DNA of 64,000 bases from Paenirhodobacter populi (GCF_004022215.1 NZ_SAUZ01000001.1:62001-126000), one strand, 5' to 3'; shown: positions 35,529 through 44,892, counted from the stretch's first letter. The notes: generated from the sequence alone by a model not told the origin. Numbers and translations are program-made.

Positions 35529-35768
35529 ATGAAAGCCCGTGTTCACGTCATGCTGAAGGATGGTGTGCTCGACCCGCAGGGCGAGGCGGTGCGCAATGCG
35601 CTCGGCCATCTCGGCTTTGAAGGGGTCGGTGCGGTCCGTCAAGGCAAGGTGATCGAGCTCGATCTGACCGGCTTCGACAAGGCGGCCGCCGAGGCCGAGG
35701 TCCGCGCCATGTGCGAAAAACTGCTCGCCAATACGGTGATCGAAAAATACACTGTCGAAATCGTCTGA
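35529..35768 (+). CDS. purS: Phosphoribosylformylglycinamidine synthase subunit PurS
   Basis: 79-residue small subunit of the three-part FGAM synthase (PurL-PurQ-PurS) that delivers ammonia between PurQ and Pur[32 protein letters not shown] and [15 protein letters not shown] are standard PurS sequence. The start has GGGGAGAT 5 bases upstream. purQ follows after 80 bp occupied by repeat copy 6. purL is not in the window. Confidence 0.95.
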   Translation: MKARVHVMLKDGVLDPQGEAVRNALGHLGFEGVGAVRQGKVIELDLTGFDKAAAEAEVRAMCEKLLANTVIEKYTVEIV

Positions 35769-35776
35769 GGGCGAAA

Positions 35777-35840
35777 AGGGGGCCAGCCCCCTCGCGCGTG
35801 CCGCGCTCACCCCCGGGATATTTATGGAAGAATGAAGGAG
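35777..35840 (-). repeat. Dispersed intergenic repeat, copy 6 (reverse, inside the pur operon)
   Basis: GGGGGCCAGCCCCCT, spacer, TCACCCCCGGGATATTTATG and GAAGAATGAAGGAG. It is the only copy clearly inside an operon, between purS and purQ. Its outer arm GAATGAAGG, continued by AG, forms the Shine-Dalgarno sequence of purQ (AAGGAG at 35835-35840). Confidence 0.88.
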
Positions 35841-35848
35841 CCGATCGG

Positions 35849-36517
35849 ATGAAAGCCGCCGTCATCACTTTCCCGGGGTCGAACTGCGACCGTGACCTGC
35901 AGGATGCCTTCGTCAAGGCCGGGGCCGAGGTGGTGAAGGTCTGGCACAAGGAAACGGCGCTGCCGGCGGGTATCGACGTGATCGGCATTCCGGGCGGGTT
36001 TTCCTTTGGCGACTATCTGCGGTGCGGGGCGATCGCCTCGCGTTCGCCGATCGGGCAGGCGGTGGCGGATTTCGCCCGTCGCGGCGGCTATGTGCTGGGC
36101 GTGTGCAACGGCTTTCAGGTGCTGGCCGAGATGGGGCTGCTGCCCGGCGCACTGATGCGCAACGCCGGGCTGAAGTTCATTTCGAAGCCGGTCGCGCTGC
36201 GGGTCGAGACGGCCGACAGCCTCTATACCGAAGGCTATGCGGCGGGGCAGGAGATCGTGATCCCGATCGCCCATGCCGATGGCAATTACCAGATCGACGC
36301 CGAGGGGCTGGCGCGCCTGCGCGGCGAGGATCGGGTGGCCTTCCGCTATGTGAACAACCCGAATGGCGCGACCGACGACATCGCCGGCGTGCTGAGCGAG
36401 AACCGCCGCGTTCTGGGCATGATGCCGCATCCGGAGCGTGTGGTGGAGCCTGCGCAAGGTGGTACCGATGGGGCGGCGCTTTTCCGCGCGTTGACCGGCG
36501 TGATGGCCGCCGCGTGA
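35849..36517 (+). CDS. purQ: Phosphoribosylformylglycinamidine synthase subunit PurQ
   Basis: Class I glutamine amidotransferase subunit of FGAM synthase, giving ammonia from glutamine. 222 residues. Catalytic Cys in [12 protein letters not shown]; His/Glu of the triad in [13 protein letters not shown]-terminal [16 protein letters not shown] and [15 protein letters not shown]. The start at 35849 is set by AAGGAG 8 bases before it; that site belongs to repeat copy 6. Confidence 0.97.
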   Translation: MKAAVITFPGSNCDRDLQDAFVKAGAEVVKVWHKETALPAGIDVIGIPGGFSFGDYLRCGAIASRSPIGQAVADFARRGGYVLGVCNGFQVLAEMGLLPGALMRNAGLKFISKPVALRVETADSLYTEGYAAGQEIVIPIAHADGNYQIDAEGLARLRGEDRVAFRYVNNPNGATDDIAGVLSENRRVLGMMPHPERVVEPAQGGTDGAALFRALTGVMAAA

Positions 36518-36563
36518 CGCGCCGCGGCTTGTTGCAGGGCGGGGCATGGCTTAAGTTCCGTCC

Positions 36564-38360
36564 ATGTCCGCGCAACTCGACATTTCCGATAGCAGCCTGA
36601 GCGATCCCGACCGGAGCGGGCGTCGTCGCCGGTCGCTGTTGCGGCTTGGCGCCGCCGGGGTCGTGGCGGTCGCCGTTGGCATGATCTGGATGACCAACGC
36701 CTGGCTGACCGAAAGGTTCACCGAAACCACGCGGGTGCGGACGGAACTGCGGCTGGCGCTGTATACCGGCAACATCATTTCCGAATTGCAGCGCACCTCG
36801 GTGGTGCCGCTGCTGCTGGCGCGCGATCCGGTGCTGACCTCGGCGCTGGAGACGCGGGATTTTTCCAAGACATCGGCGGCGCTGATCACCGCGCGCGAGG
36901 ATGTGTCGGCGGCCTCGATCCGGCTGCTGGATACCGAGGGCCGGGTCGTGGGCGCGACGAACCGCAACCTGATCGGCACCTCCTATGCCGAGGAGCCGTT
37001 TTTCGTCGAGGCGATGCGCTCGCGCGAGACGATCTTTACCGCCGGGACGCGGCAGGGGGTGGGCACGGAGTTCGACTATTCCCGGGCGCTGATCTCCGAC
37101 GGCAAGGTCGCCGGGGTGATCGTGGTCGAGGCGGAGCTGTCGAAATTCGAACGCTCCTGGGCCGGGATTTCCGATGCGGTGGCGGTGACCGACAGCGAGG
37201 GCCGCATCATCCTGACGACCGAGCCCAAGTGGCGCGGCCTCGCGATTTCCGAGGCGCTGGCCGCACGCTCGGCGCCGAATGCGATCGAGCGGGCCTTGCA
37301 GGCGACGGCCGACTGGGCGAACGAACCGCCCGACGCCTATCTGCAGGGGCAGGCGGTGATGCGCACGGAAACGCGCATCCCGTTCCGCGGCTGGCGCATG
37401 GTCGCCTTTACCAGCTACGAATCCGTGCGCGAAAAGGTGAACGCGGTTCTGGCCATGGAAATCATGGGCTTCGCGATCCTTCTTGCGGCGGGGTTCTATC
37501 TGATTTCGCGGCGCGCGCGGGTGCAGTCGCTGGCCTATCGCCGCGAATCCGCCGAACTGCGCGCACTGAACGCCCGGCTGAGCCGCGAGATCGCCGAACG
37601 CGAGAAGGTGCAGAAGGATCTGGCCGTGGCGGAACAGACGCTGGCGCAATCCTCGAAACTGGCGGCTTTGGGCGAGATGTCGGCGGCGGTCAGCCATGAA
37701 CTCAACCAGCCGCTGGCGGCGATGAAAACCTATCTGGCGGGCGCGCGGCTGTTGTTGCAGCGCAGCCGGGCGGAGGAGGCCCTGTCTTCCTTCCAGCGCA
37801 TCGACGATCTGATCGAGCGGATGGGCGCGATCACCCGGCAGCTCAAATCCTATGCCCGCAAGGGCGGCGAGGCGTTCGAGCCGGTCGATCTGAAGGCGGC
37901 GATTTCCTCGGCGCTGGCGATGATGGAGCCGCAGCTCAAGGCGAAGACGGTGCGGATCACCCGGGTGCTGCCGCGCGGGCGGGTGATGGTGATGGCGGAC
38001 CGCATCCGGCTGGAACAGGTCATCATCAACCTGTTGCGTAACGCGCTTGACGCGACCAAGGGGCAGAAGGCGCCGGAGATCGAGCTGATCCTCGCCACCG
38101 GCGAAACCGCGGTGCTGAGCGTGCGCGACAACGGCCCCGGGATCACCGATCTCGACAAGCTGTTCGAGCCGTTCTGGACCACCAAGAAACCGGGGGAGGG
38201 AACCGGACTCGGTCTGGCGATTTCTTCTTCCATCGTAAGTGATTTCGGCGGTCGCCTGACCGCCCATAACGCCGAGGGCGGCGGCGCGGTATTCGAGATG
38301 CAGCTACCGCTGATCTCGGACCAGACGGTCCCGTCCAAGGGCGTCAAGGCAGCGGAGTAA
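36564..38360 (+). CDS. dctB: DctB-type sensor histidine kinase
   Basis: 598 residues. TM1 near residues 24-50 (LGAAGVVAVAVGMIWMTNAW), a periplasmic double-CACHE domain of about 240 residues (DTEGRVVGATNRNLIGTSYA, GVIVVEAELSKFERSWAGIS), TM2 near 295-318 (IMGFAILLAAGFYLISRRAR), a coiled coil, then HisKA with the phospho-His in SAAVSHELNQPLAAMKTYLA and the HATPase with NLLRNALDATKG, VRDNGPGI and GTGLGLAISSSIV. This matches DctB, the C4-dicarboxylate sensor, but the ligand is inferred: no dctPQM genes are in the window. It is 3 bp from its response regulator gene. Confidence 0.82.
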   Translation: MSAQLDISDSSLSDPDRSGRRRRSLLRLGAAGVVAVAVGMIWMTNAWLTERFTETTRVRTELRLALYTGNIISELQRTSVVPLLLARDPVLTSALETRDFSKTSAALITAREDVSAASIRLLDTEGRVVGATNRNLIGTSYAEEPFFVEAMRSRETIFTAGTRQGVGTEFDYSRALISDGKVAGVIVVEAELSKFERSWAGISDAVAVTDSEGRIILTTEPKWRGLAISEALAARSAPNAIERALQATADWANEPPDAYLQGQAVMRTETRIPFRGWRMVAFTSYESVREKVNAVLAMEIMGFAILLAAGFYLISRRARVQSLAYRRESAELRALNARLSREIAEREKVQKDLAVAEQTLAQSSKLAALGEMSAAVSHELNQPLAAMKTYLAGARLLLQRSRAEEALSSFQRIDDLIERMGAITRQLKSYARKGGEAFEPVDLKAAISSALAMMEPQLKAKTVRITRVLPRGRVMVMADRIRLEQVIINLLRNALDATKGQKAPEIELILATGETAVLSVRDNGPGITDLDKLFEPFWTTKKPGEGTGLGLAISSSIVSDFGGRLTAHNAEGGGAVFEMQLPLISDQTVPSKGVKAAE

Positions 38361-38363
38361 TAC

Positions 38364-39695
38364 ATGGCACGAATGATGAAGGTGGCGATTGTCGACGACG
38401 AGGAGGACATGCGCCAGTCGGTCAGCCAGTGGCTGGCGCTTTCGGGCTTCGACACCGAAACCTATGCGAGCGCGGAAGACGCGCTGAAGGTGATCGGGCC
38501 GGATTGGCCCGGCGTGGTGATTTCCGACATCCGCATGCCGGGGATGGACGGGATGGCGTTTCTCAAACGCCTGATGGGACTGGATTCCGGGCTGCCGGTA
38601 ATCATGATTACCGGGCATGGCGACGTGCCGATGGCGGTCGAGGCGATGCGGCTCGGCGCGATGGATTTCATGGAAAAGCCGTTCAACCCCGACCGGATGA
38701 CCGAACTCGCGAAGCGCGCGACGCAAGCGCGGCGGATGGCCCTGGACAACCGCGCGCTGCGCCGCGATCTGGCCGAGGGCGCGCAGGTGATGGGCAAGCT
38801 GATCGGCACTTCGGCCCCGATGGAGCGGCTGCGCGAGGATATCCTTGATCTCAGTCAGGCCGACGGCCATGTGCTGATCGACGGCGAGACGGGCACGGGC
38901 AAGACGCTGGCGGCGCTGGCGCTGCACGCTACGGGGCCGCGCGCGGGCAAGAAATTCGTCGTGGCGAGTTGTGCCGCCTATTCCGAGGATGCGCTGACCG
39001 CGAAGCTGTTCGGCCCGGTCGAGGAGGGATCCACGCTGCCGCTGGTCGAGGAGGCGCGCGGCGGTACGCTGGTGCTTGAGGATGTCGAGGGGCTGAGCCT
39101 GAGCCTTCAGGCGCGGCTGCTGACCTTCATCAAGGAACAGGGAAGCCCCGCCGAAACCCGGATCATCGCCATCTGCAACGCGCATGGCGAGGGGCGGACG
39201 CTGGAAGATGCGCTGCGCCCGGACCTGTATTTCCGTCTGGCCGCGCACAAGATCACCCTGCCGCCGCTGCGCGCGCGGGGCGAGGATATCCTGACCCTTT
39301 TCACCCGCATGGCCGAGCAGTTCGCCGATGAATATGGCTGCGAGGTGCCCGAACTTTCCGCGCAGGAGGCAGCGCAACTGCTGCAGGCGCCCTGGCCGGG
39401 CAACGTCCGCCAGCTCATCAACGTCGCCGAACGCGCGGTGTTGCAGGCGCGGCGGGGATCGGGCTCGATCACCTCGCTCCTGATGGCCGACAACGAGGAC
39501 AGCGGCCCCGCGATGACGACAGAGGGCAAGCCGCTCAAGGAATATGTCGAGAATTTCGAGAAGATGCTGATCGACAATACCATGCGCCGGCACAAGGGCT
39601 CGATCGCCGCGGTGATGGAGGAACTTTGCCTGCCGCGCCGCACGCTGAACGAAAAGATGGCGAAATACGGGCTGAGCCGGGGCGATTATCTGTGA
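38364..39695 (+). CDS. dctD: DctD-like response regulator without the GAFTGA motif
   Basis: 443 residues, REC-AAA+-Fis. Receiver: VAIVDDEEDMR, phospho-Asp in VVISDIRMPGMDG, Lys in DFMEKPFNPD. AAA+: Walker A GETGTGKTLAA; where LFGHxxGAFTGA is expected it reads KLFGPVEEGSTLPLVEEARG; the Walker B pair DE is reversed in GGTLVLEDVEG; LRPDLYFRLA and WPGNVRQL are kept. Fis HTH: IAAVMEELCLPRRTLNEKMA. DctD of rhizobia needs GAFTGA to contact sigma-54, so this protein must activate in another way or has lost enhancer-type activity. Cotranscribed with dctB. Confidence 0.82.
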   Translation: MARMMKVAIVDDEEDMRQSVSQWLALSGFDTETYASAEDALKVIGPDWPGVVISDIRMPGMDGMAFLKRLMGLDSGLPVIMITGHGDVPMAVEAMRLGAMDFMEKPFNPDRMTELAKRATQARRMALDNRALRRDLAEGAQVMGKLIGTSAPMERLREDILDLSQADGHVLIDGETGTGKTLAALALHATGPRAGKKFVVASCAAYSEDALTAKLFGPVEEGSTLPLVEEARGGTLVLEDVEGLSLSLQARLLTFIKEQGSPAETRIIAICNAHGEGRTLEDALRPDLYFRLAAHKITLPPLRARGEDILTLFTRMAEQFADEYGCEVPELSAQEAAQLLQAPWPGNVRQLINVAERAVLQARRGSGSITSLLMADNEDSGPAMTTEGKPLKEYVENFEKMLIDNTMRRHKGSIAAVMEELCLPRRTLNEKMAKYGLSRGDYL

Positions 39696-39731
39696 CCCCC
39701 GGCCGTTAAGGCGCTGGTGACGAAAAAGCGA

Positions 39732-40113
39732 TTGTCATTGCGCATATTGCGCGGTTATTGTCGAAGTCATGTTGGCATGGCCTCCCGAACAGGGCCGTCG
39801 CCCACGGAATTCGCTGATTTCCGGGCCACAGGATCGCGCGATGGCGTGTCTGGCCCCGGGTCAAACGATGGGCCGAAAGGCCGCTCTCTTGCCTCAGCGC
39901 CTCGGCGCGAGGGCTTAAATCGGGCGCCGGGAAGATCCTCGCGCTTAGGACGAACCGCGATGGCGCTGAAACATATCGGGCAGATGATGACGGGCGGGCC
40001 TCTGGTCGCCCCCGCCTGCCTGTATCCGCCAGCCATCGCCTCAACGAAAAACCGTGCCTGTGCCGCCTCTCCTCCGGGGGAAGGGCGGCGTTCGGCATGG
40101 GGAACACGGATAC
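39732..40113 (+). promoter_or_regulatory. Candidate rne promoter and long 5' leader
   Basis: 418 bp lie between dctD and rne. Near its start is TTGTCA (39732-39737) with TTATTG (39755-39760) 17 bp on, a fair -35/-10 pair. The spacer contains the inverted repeat GCGCA-TAT-TGCGC (39740-39752). This would give a leader of about 345 nt, similar in scale to the E. coli rne leader used for autoregulation. No coding sequence is supported inside. Confidence 0.5.
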
Positions 40114-43014
40114 ATGGCAAAGAAAATGCTCATCGATGCCACACATGCGGAAGAAACCCGCGTGGTGGTGGTGGACGGCAACAAGGTCGAGGAATTCGAC
40201 TTTGAAACCATCAACAAACGGCAGCTCGCCGGAAATATCTATCTGGCAAAAGTGACGCGGGTGGAGCCTTCGCTCCAGGCCGCTTTTGTCGATTATGGCG
40301 GAAACCGGCACGGTTTCCTGGCCTTCGCTGAAATCCATCCGGATTACTACCAGATCCCGGTCGCCGACCGGCAGGCGCTTCTGGAAGAGGAACGCGCGTT
40401 CGCCGAGGCCGACGAGGCCGAGGATCGCGCCGCCCGCAACCAGCGCCGCCCGCGCCGCAATCGCGGCGCCGCCAAGGCCGAACAGGCGGCGGAAACGGAT
40501 GAGGTGATCCGGTCCGAAGACATTCCGGGCATGGATGTGGTCGAAGCGCCGGAAACCGACGAGGTTTCGGCGGAACATGTCGTGCCGGTGCCCGAAACGG
40601 GCTCCGCGCCCGAAACCGCACCGGAATCCGCAGACCATGATCACGATCACGGTGATCACTCCCATCATGACCATTCGGAAGACGACGGGATCGAATCCGT
40701 CGCCGACGAGGATGTGCAGGAAGAAATCCACGCTCCGCGCAAGCCGCGTGCACGCCGCTACAAGATCCAGGAAGTGATCAAGGTGCGCCAGATCATGCTG
40801 GTGCAGGTGGTCAAGGAAGAACGCGGCAACAAGGGCGCGGCGCTGACCACCTATCTGTCGCTGGCCGGTCGTTACTGCGTGCTCATGCCCAACACGGCGC
40901 GTGGCGGCGGCATCAGCCGCAAGATCACCGTGGCGGCCGACCGCAAGAAGCTCAAGGAAATCGCGGGCGAGCTGGAGGTGCCGCAGGGCGCCGGGCTGAT
41001 CATCCGCACCGCCGGGGCGCAGCGCACCCGCACGGAAATCCGCCGCGACTATGAATATCTGATGCGGCTGTGGGAACAGATCCGCGAACTGACGCTGAAA
41101 TCCATCGCGCCCGCCCCGATCTACGAGGAAGGCGATCTGATCAAGCGCTCGATCCGCGATCTCTTCTCCAAGGACATCGACGAGGTTCTGGTCGAGGGCG
41201 AACGCGGCTATCGCGTCGCCAAGGACTTCATGAAGATGATCATGCCGTCGCAGGCGCGCATGGTGAAGCACTATGACGAACAGCTGCCGCTCTTCGCCCG
41301 GTTCCAGGTCGAAAGCTATCTGGCCGGCATGTTCAACCCGGTGGTGCAGCTGAAATCCGGCGGCTATCTGGTGATTGGCGTGACCGAGGCGCTGGTGGCG
41401 ATCGACGTGAACTCGGGCCGGGCCACCAAGGAAGGCTCGATCGAGGAAACGGCGCTCAAGACCAACCTCGAGGCCGCCGAAGAGGTCGCCCGTCAGGCAC
41501 GGCTGCGCGACCTTGCCGGTCTGATCGTCATCGACTTCATCGACATGGAAGAGCGGCGCAACAATGCCGCGGTCGAGAAGCGGCTGAAGGAAAAGCTCAA
41601 GACCGATCGGGCGCGGATTCAGGTCGGCCGCATCTCGGGCTTCGGCCTGATGGAGATGTCGCGCCAGCGCCTGCGCCCCGGCATGCTGGAATCGACCACG
41701 CAGCCCTGCCCGCATTGCCACGGCACCGGGCTGATCCGCTCGGACGACAGCCTCGCGCTGCAGGTCCTGCGCGCCATCGAGGAAGAGGGCACGCGCAAGC
41801 GGTCGCGCGAGGTGCTGGTGAAATGCCCGGTCGCCGTCGCCAACTACCTGATGAACGTCAAGCGCGAACACATCGCGTCGATCGAACTGCGCTACGGCAT
41901 GGCCGTGCGGATCGAGGCGGATCCGACGCTGGTCAGCCCCGATTATTCGATCGAGAAGTTCAAGACCGCGACCCGGCTGGTGCCCGAGGTTCACACCACC
42001 GTGGTGTCGGCGAGTGCCGAACTGATGGCGGAGATCGACGAGGCGGAGATCCTCGACGAGGAGGATCAGGAAGAAGCCGAGGCCGAGACCGAGGAAACCA
42101 ACCCGGAATCCGCCGAGGACGGAGATGCGCCGCGCAAGAAAAAGCGCCGCCGTCGTCGCAAGAAGAAGAACGGCAATGGCACCGGGGATGCGTCGGACGA
42201 GGCATCGGACAGCGCGGATGAGGATGAAGCCGCGCCTGCGGGCGATGCTGCGGGCGATGACGAGGCCGAAGAGGATGCCGCCCGCGCCGCCGCGGCCGCG
42301 TCGCTGGCCGGCGTGACCTTGCCGGAATTGCCGCCCGCCGAGGCAGTGCCGGAGGCTCCGGCGGAACCGGCGCCCGAGGCGGTGGTCGCCGTGGCAGAGC
42401 CTGCCGAACCCGCGGTCGAGCCCGCCGCCGAACCCGTGGAGGAGGCGCCGAAGAAGCGCACCCGCCGCACCTCGTCGAAGACCTCCGGATCGACCACGCC
42501 GCGCAGCCGCAAGAAGACCGCTCCGGCGGAGGCCCCGGCCGAAGCCGCTCCGGCCGCCGAAGCGGTCCCGGAAGCGCCGAAGCGTCGCCGCAGCCGCAAG
42601 AAGGCCGTCGCCGAGGAAACCCCGGCGCCCGAGGCCGTCTCGGCCGAAGCGCAGGTGAGCGAAGGCACGCCCGAGACGCCTTCGGTGCCCGACACGCCGG
42701 ACGTGCCGCCCGCACCTGCGCCGGACGTGCCGCCCGCACCGGAAACCCCGCCTGCGCCGGAACCGGATCTGCCGACCGAACCGGAGGTGCCGCCTGCGCC
42801 GGAACCGGCCGTTCCGGCGGAACCGCCGGTTGAGGTGCCCGGAACGCCGTCGGAAACGCCCGATCTGCCGCCCGTGGAACTGCCGGTGCCTGAGCCGGAA
42901 ATTCCGGACGACGCACCGCAGGAAGTCCCGGACACCTCGTCCGATGAGGCATCCGACGATCCCGATGCCCCGCCGAAGCCCAAGCGGCGCGGCTGGTGGT
43001 CGGCAGCGCAATAA
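40114..43014 (+). CDS. rne: Ribonuclease E
   Basis: Central endoribonuclease of the RNA degradosome, 966 residues. MAKKMLIDATHAEETRVVVV starts the S1-containing sensor region, which is interrupted by a roughly 130-residue acidic insertion (residues about 85-215) with a His/Asp-rich run at about 173-192. The catalytic DNase I-like domain has both metal-binding Asp motifs (LVAIDVNSG near 430 and VIDFIDMEE near 473) and the Zn-link CPHCHGTG near 531. From about residue 640 the tail is disordered, with alternating acidic and Lys/Arg clusters (KKKRRRRRKKKNG) then Pro/Glu repeats, ending KPKRRGWWSAAQ. The RGWW end matches the PNPase-binding GWW motif of Caulobacter RNase E. Confidence 0.95.
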   Translation: MAKKMLIDATHAEETRVVVVDGNKVEEFDFETINKRQLAGNIYLAKVTRVEPSLQAAFVDYGGNRHGFLAFAEIHPDYYQIPVADRQALLEEERAFAEADEAEDRAARNQRRPRRNRGAAKAEQAAETDEVIRSEDIPGMDVVEAPETDEVSAEHVVPVPETGSAPETAPESADHDHDHGDHSHHDHSEDDGIESVADEDVQEEIHAPRKPRARRYKIQEVIKVRQIMLVQVVKEERGNKGAALTTYLSLAGRYCVLMPNTARGGGISRKITVAADRKKLKEIAGELEVPQGAGLIIRTAGAQRTRTEIRRDYEYLMRLWEQIRELTLKSIAPAPIYEEGDLIKRSIRDLFSKDIDEVLVEGERGYRVAKDFMKMIMPSQARMVKHYDEQLPLFARFQVESYLAGMFNPVVQLKSGGYLVIGVTEALVAIDVNSGRATKEGSIEETALKTNLEAAEEVARQARLRDLAGLIVIDFIDMEERRNNAAVEKRLKEKLKTDRARIQVGRISGFGLMEMSRQRLRPGMLESTTQPCPHCHGTGLIRSDDSLALQVLRAIEEEGTRKRSREVLVKCPVAVANYLMNVKREHIASIELRYGMAVRIEADPTLVSPDYSIEKFKTATRLVPEVHTTVVSASAELMAEIDEAEILDEEDQEEAEAETEETNPESAEDGDAPRKKKRRRRRKKKNGNGTGDASDEASDSADEDEAAPAGDAAGDDEAEEDAARAAAAASLAGVTLPELPPAEAVPEAPAEPAPEAVVAVAEPAEPAVEPAAEPVEEAPKKRTRRTSSKTSGSTTPRSRKKTAPAEAPAEAAPAAEAVPEAPKRRRSRKKAVAEETPAPEAVSAEAQVSEGTPETPSVPDTPDVPPAPAPDVPPAPETPPAPEPDLPTEPEVPPAPEPAVPAEPPVEVPGTPSETPDLPPVELPVPEPEIPDDAPQEVPDTSSDEASDDPDAPPKPKRRGWWSAAQ

Positions 43015-43020
43015 CACAAG

Positions 43021-43046
43021 ACCGCCGGGCTCTGTCCCGGCGGTTT
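43021..43046 (+). terminator. Intrinsic terminator of rne
   Basis: Perfect 9-bp stem ACCGCCGGG (43021-43029) and CCCGGCGGT (43036-43044), loop CTCTGT, followed by TTTACATTT. It starts 7 bp after the rne stop codon. Confidence 0.85.
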
Positions 43047-43103
43047 ACATTTCATCCCATGGCGGGATGGTGACGCGCGGGCAGGCGGATGCTATGGGAA
43101 GCC

Positions 43104-43847
43104 ATGTTCGGAATTGACCTCATCGACGCCTCTTTCCTGCCTGCCGCGCTGGTCGCGCTGGCGGCGGGGATGCTGTCGTTCCTCAGCCCCTGCGTCCTGC
43201 CGATCGTGCCGCCCTATCTGGCCTATATGGGCGGCGTCAGCATGGGGGACCTGCGGGGGGGCAGCCGCTCGGCGGTGCTGCCCGCGCTGTTCTTCGTGCT
43301 GGGTCTGTCCACCGTCTTCCTGTTCATGGGCTTCGCGGCTTCGGCCTTCGGGCAGTTCTTCCTCGGCAATCAGGTGCTGTTCGGGCGCATCGCCGGGGCG
43401 GTGATCATCGCGATCGGATTGCATTTCCTCGGCCTCTACCGGATCCCCCTGCTGGACCGCGAGGCGCGGCTCGACGCCGGCGATCAGGGCGGGTCGAGCC
43501 TTGGCGCCTATGTGCTGGGGCTGGCTTTCGCCTTCGGCTGGACGCCCTGCATCGGGCCGCAACTCGGCGCGATCCTGTCGATCGCCGCGCAGGGCGGCGA
43601 CATGGGGCGCGGCACCGGGCTGCTCGCGGTCTACGCGGTGGGGCTTGGGCTGCCGTTCCTGCTTGCGGCGGTGTTCATCCGCCACGCGCTCGGCCTGATG
43701 AACCGGATCAAGCCGCATATGCGGTTGATCGAACGGGCAATGGGCCTGCTTCTGGTGCTGGTCGGCCTGCTGCTGCTGACCGATGCCTTCTCGGCGATCG
43801 CCTTCTGGCTGCTGGAAACCTTCCCCGCGCTCGCCCGACTAGGCTGA
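43104..43847 (+). CDS. ccdA: Cytochrome c biogenesis protein CcdA (DsbD transmembrane type)
   Basis: 247 residues with about six helices; carries electrons from cytoplasmic thioredoxin to periplasmic thiol proteins such as CcmG. The paired redox cysteines are in FLSPCVLPIVPPYLAYMGG and FGWTPCIGPQLGAIL, the signature of CcdA. The start at 43104 (MFGIDLI) has GGGAAG upstream; an ATG five codons earlier is possible. It follows the rne terminator and converges with thyX over repeat copy 7. Confidence 0.93.
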   Translation: MFGIDLIDASFLPAALVALAAGMLSFLSPCVLPIVPPYLAYMGGVSMGDLRGGSRSAVLPALFFVLGLSTVFLFMGFAASAFGQFFLGNQVLFGRIAGAVIIAIGLHFLGLYRIPLLDREARLDAGDQGGSSLGAYVLGLAFAFGWTPCIGPQLGAILSIAAQGGDMGRGTGLLAVYAVGLGLPFLLAAVFIRHALGLMNRIKPHMRLIERAMGLLLVLVGLLLLTDAFSAIAFWLLETFPALARLG

Positions 43848-43880
43848 AGGTGCGCCCGTAAATCCCGAGCACCCCTTTTC

Positions 43881-43945
43881 CCTTCATTCTTCCCTAAATA
43901 TCCCGGGGGTGAATTGGCCGAAGGCCAAGAGGGGGCTGGCCCCCT
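43881..43945 (+). repeat. Dispersed intergenic repeat, copy 7
   Basis: CCTTCATTCTTCCC, TAAATATCCCGGGGGTGA, TTGGCCGAAGGCCAA hairpin and GAGGGGGCTGGCCCCC. Nearly identical to copies 2 and 8. Between convergent ccdA and thyX. Confidence 0.9.
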
Positions 43946-43977
43946 GATTCCCCATCGGCCCGCGCCGCGCTCCGCGC

Positions 43978-44892
43978 TTAACCCCAGACCGCGGTGAATT
44001 CGCGCCACTCACCCTTGCTCATGCCCGAGGTCTCCTGCGTCACCTCTTCCCCCGCAAGGCGGCGCTTCAGCACGCCGACCGCCTGACCCGAGAGCGTGAC
44101 GCCGCCCAGCCGGTAATCCTCGAAGGCCTGATAGGCATTCGGCACCCAGTCGCGGGTGATGGCGCAGATCGTCTCGGCATAAGCGCGGATTTCATACTGC
44201 GCATGGGCATCGGCGCGCAGCCGCAGGAAATGGAACAGATTGTGCAGATCGACCTTCCAATACCATTGGGTATAGATATTGGCGGGCAGGTTCATCCGGG
44301 CGAGTTCGCGCGCAAGGCCAAGCTTGCCGGTCGCCTCGTCGGGGGTCAGCATGTCCTCGTAATGGTCATAGGCGCGCATCGCATCCTCGCGCAGCAGGTC
44401 GAGAACGCGCGCCGCCTCGGCCCCTTCCAGAACCTGACCACGGCCCTGATTGTTGACCCTGGACTGGGCGGCCAGCTGATCCGGCGCGGGGATGTAGAAT
44501 TCCCGGTCGAGGATCGAATAACGCGCCGAATATTCGTTCACATTCGCCGTGCGGTGGCGGATCCATTGCCGCGCGACAAAGACTGGCAGCTTGACGTGGA
44601 ACTTGACCTCGCACATCTCGAAGGGGGTCGAGTGCCAGTGCCGCATCAGGTAGCGGATCAGGCCGCGGTCGTCCGACACCGCCTTGGTGCCCCGGCCATA
44701 GCTGACGCGGGCGGCCTGGGTGATGGCGCTGTCGTCGCCCATGTAGTCGATCACCCGCACCAGCCCGTGGTCGAGCACCAGATGCGCGGTATAAAGATGC
44801 GCCTCCATCCCGGGCGCGGTCGCGCGCAGGGTGGGGCGGGTCTCGCTCCGCTGGGCCTCGATCTCGGCTTGCTGTTCGGGGGTAAGCGACAT
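43978..44892 (-). CDS. thyX: FAD-dependent thymidylate synthase
   Basis: Makes dTMP from dUMP with methylene-THF and reduced FAD. 304 residues, somewhat longer than the 220-250 of many ThyX but usual in alphaproteobacteria. The ThyX motif [14 protein letters not shown] (RHRx7S) is at about residues 108-121; [20 protein letters not shown] precedes it, and [20 protein letters not shown] follows. AAGGAGG stands 5 bases before ATG 44892; the open frame upstream is not homologous. Methylene-THF comes from GlyA. Confidence 0.96.
   Translation of the reverse strand: MSLTPEQQAEIEAQRSETRPTLRATAPGMEAHLYTAHLVLDHGLVRVIDYMGDDSAITQAARVSYGRGTKAVSDDRGLIRYLMRHWHSTPFEMCEVKFHVKLPVFVARQWIRHRTANVNEYSARYSILDREFYIPAPDQLAAQSRVNNQGRGQVLEGAEAARVLDLLREDAMRAYDHYEDMLTPDEATGKLGLARELARMNLPANIYTQWYWKVDLHNLFHFLRLRADAHAQYEIRAYAETICAITRDWVPNAYQAFEDYRLGGVTLSGQAVGVLKRRLAGEEVTQETSGMSKGEWREFTAVWG

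Noticed and set aside
39706-43017. Open frame of about 1,100 codons on the strand opposite rne
   Set aside because: It is an antisense shadow created by the GC-rich codon pattern of rne; the product is low-complexity Arg/Gly/His sequence, while the plus strand encodes unmistakable RNase E motifs.
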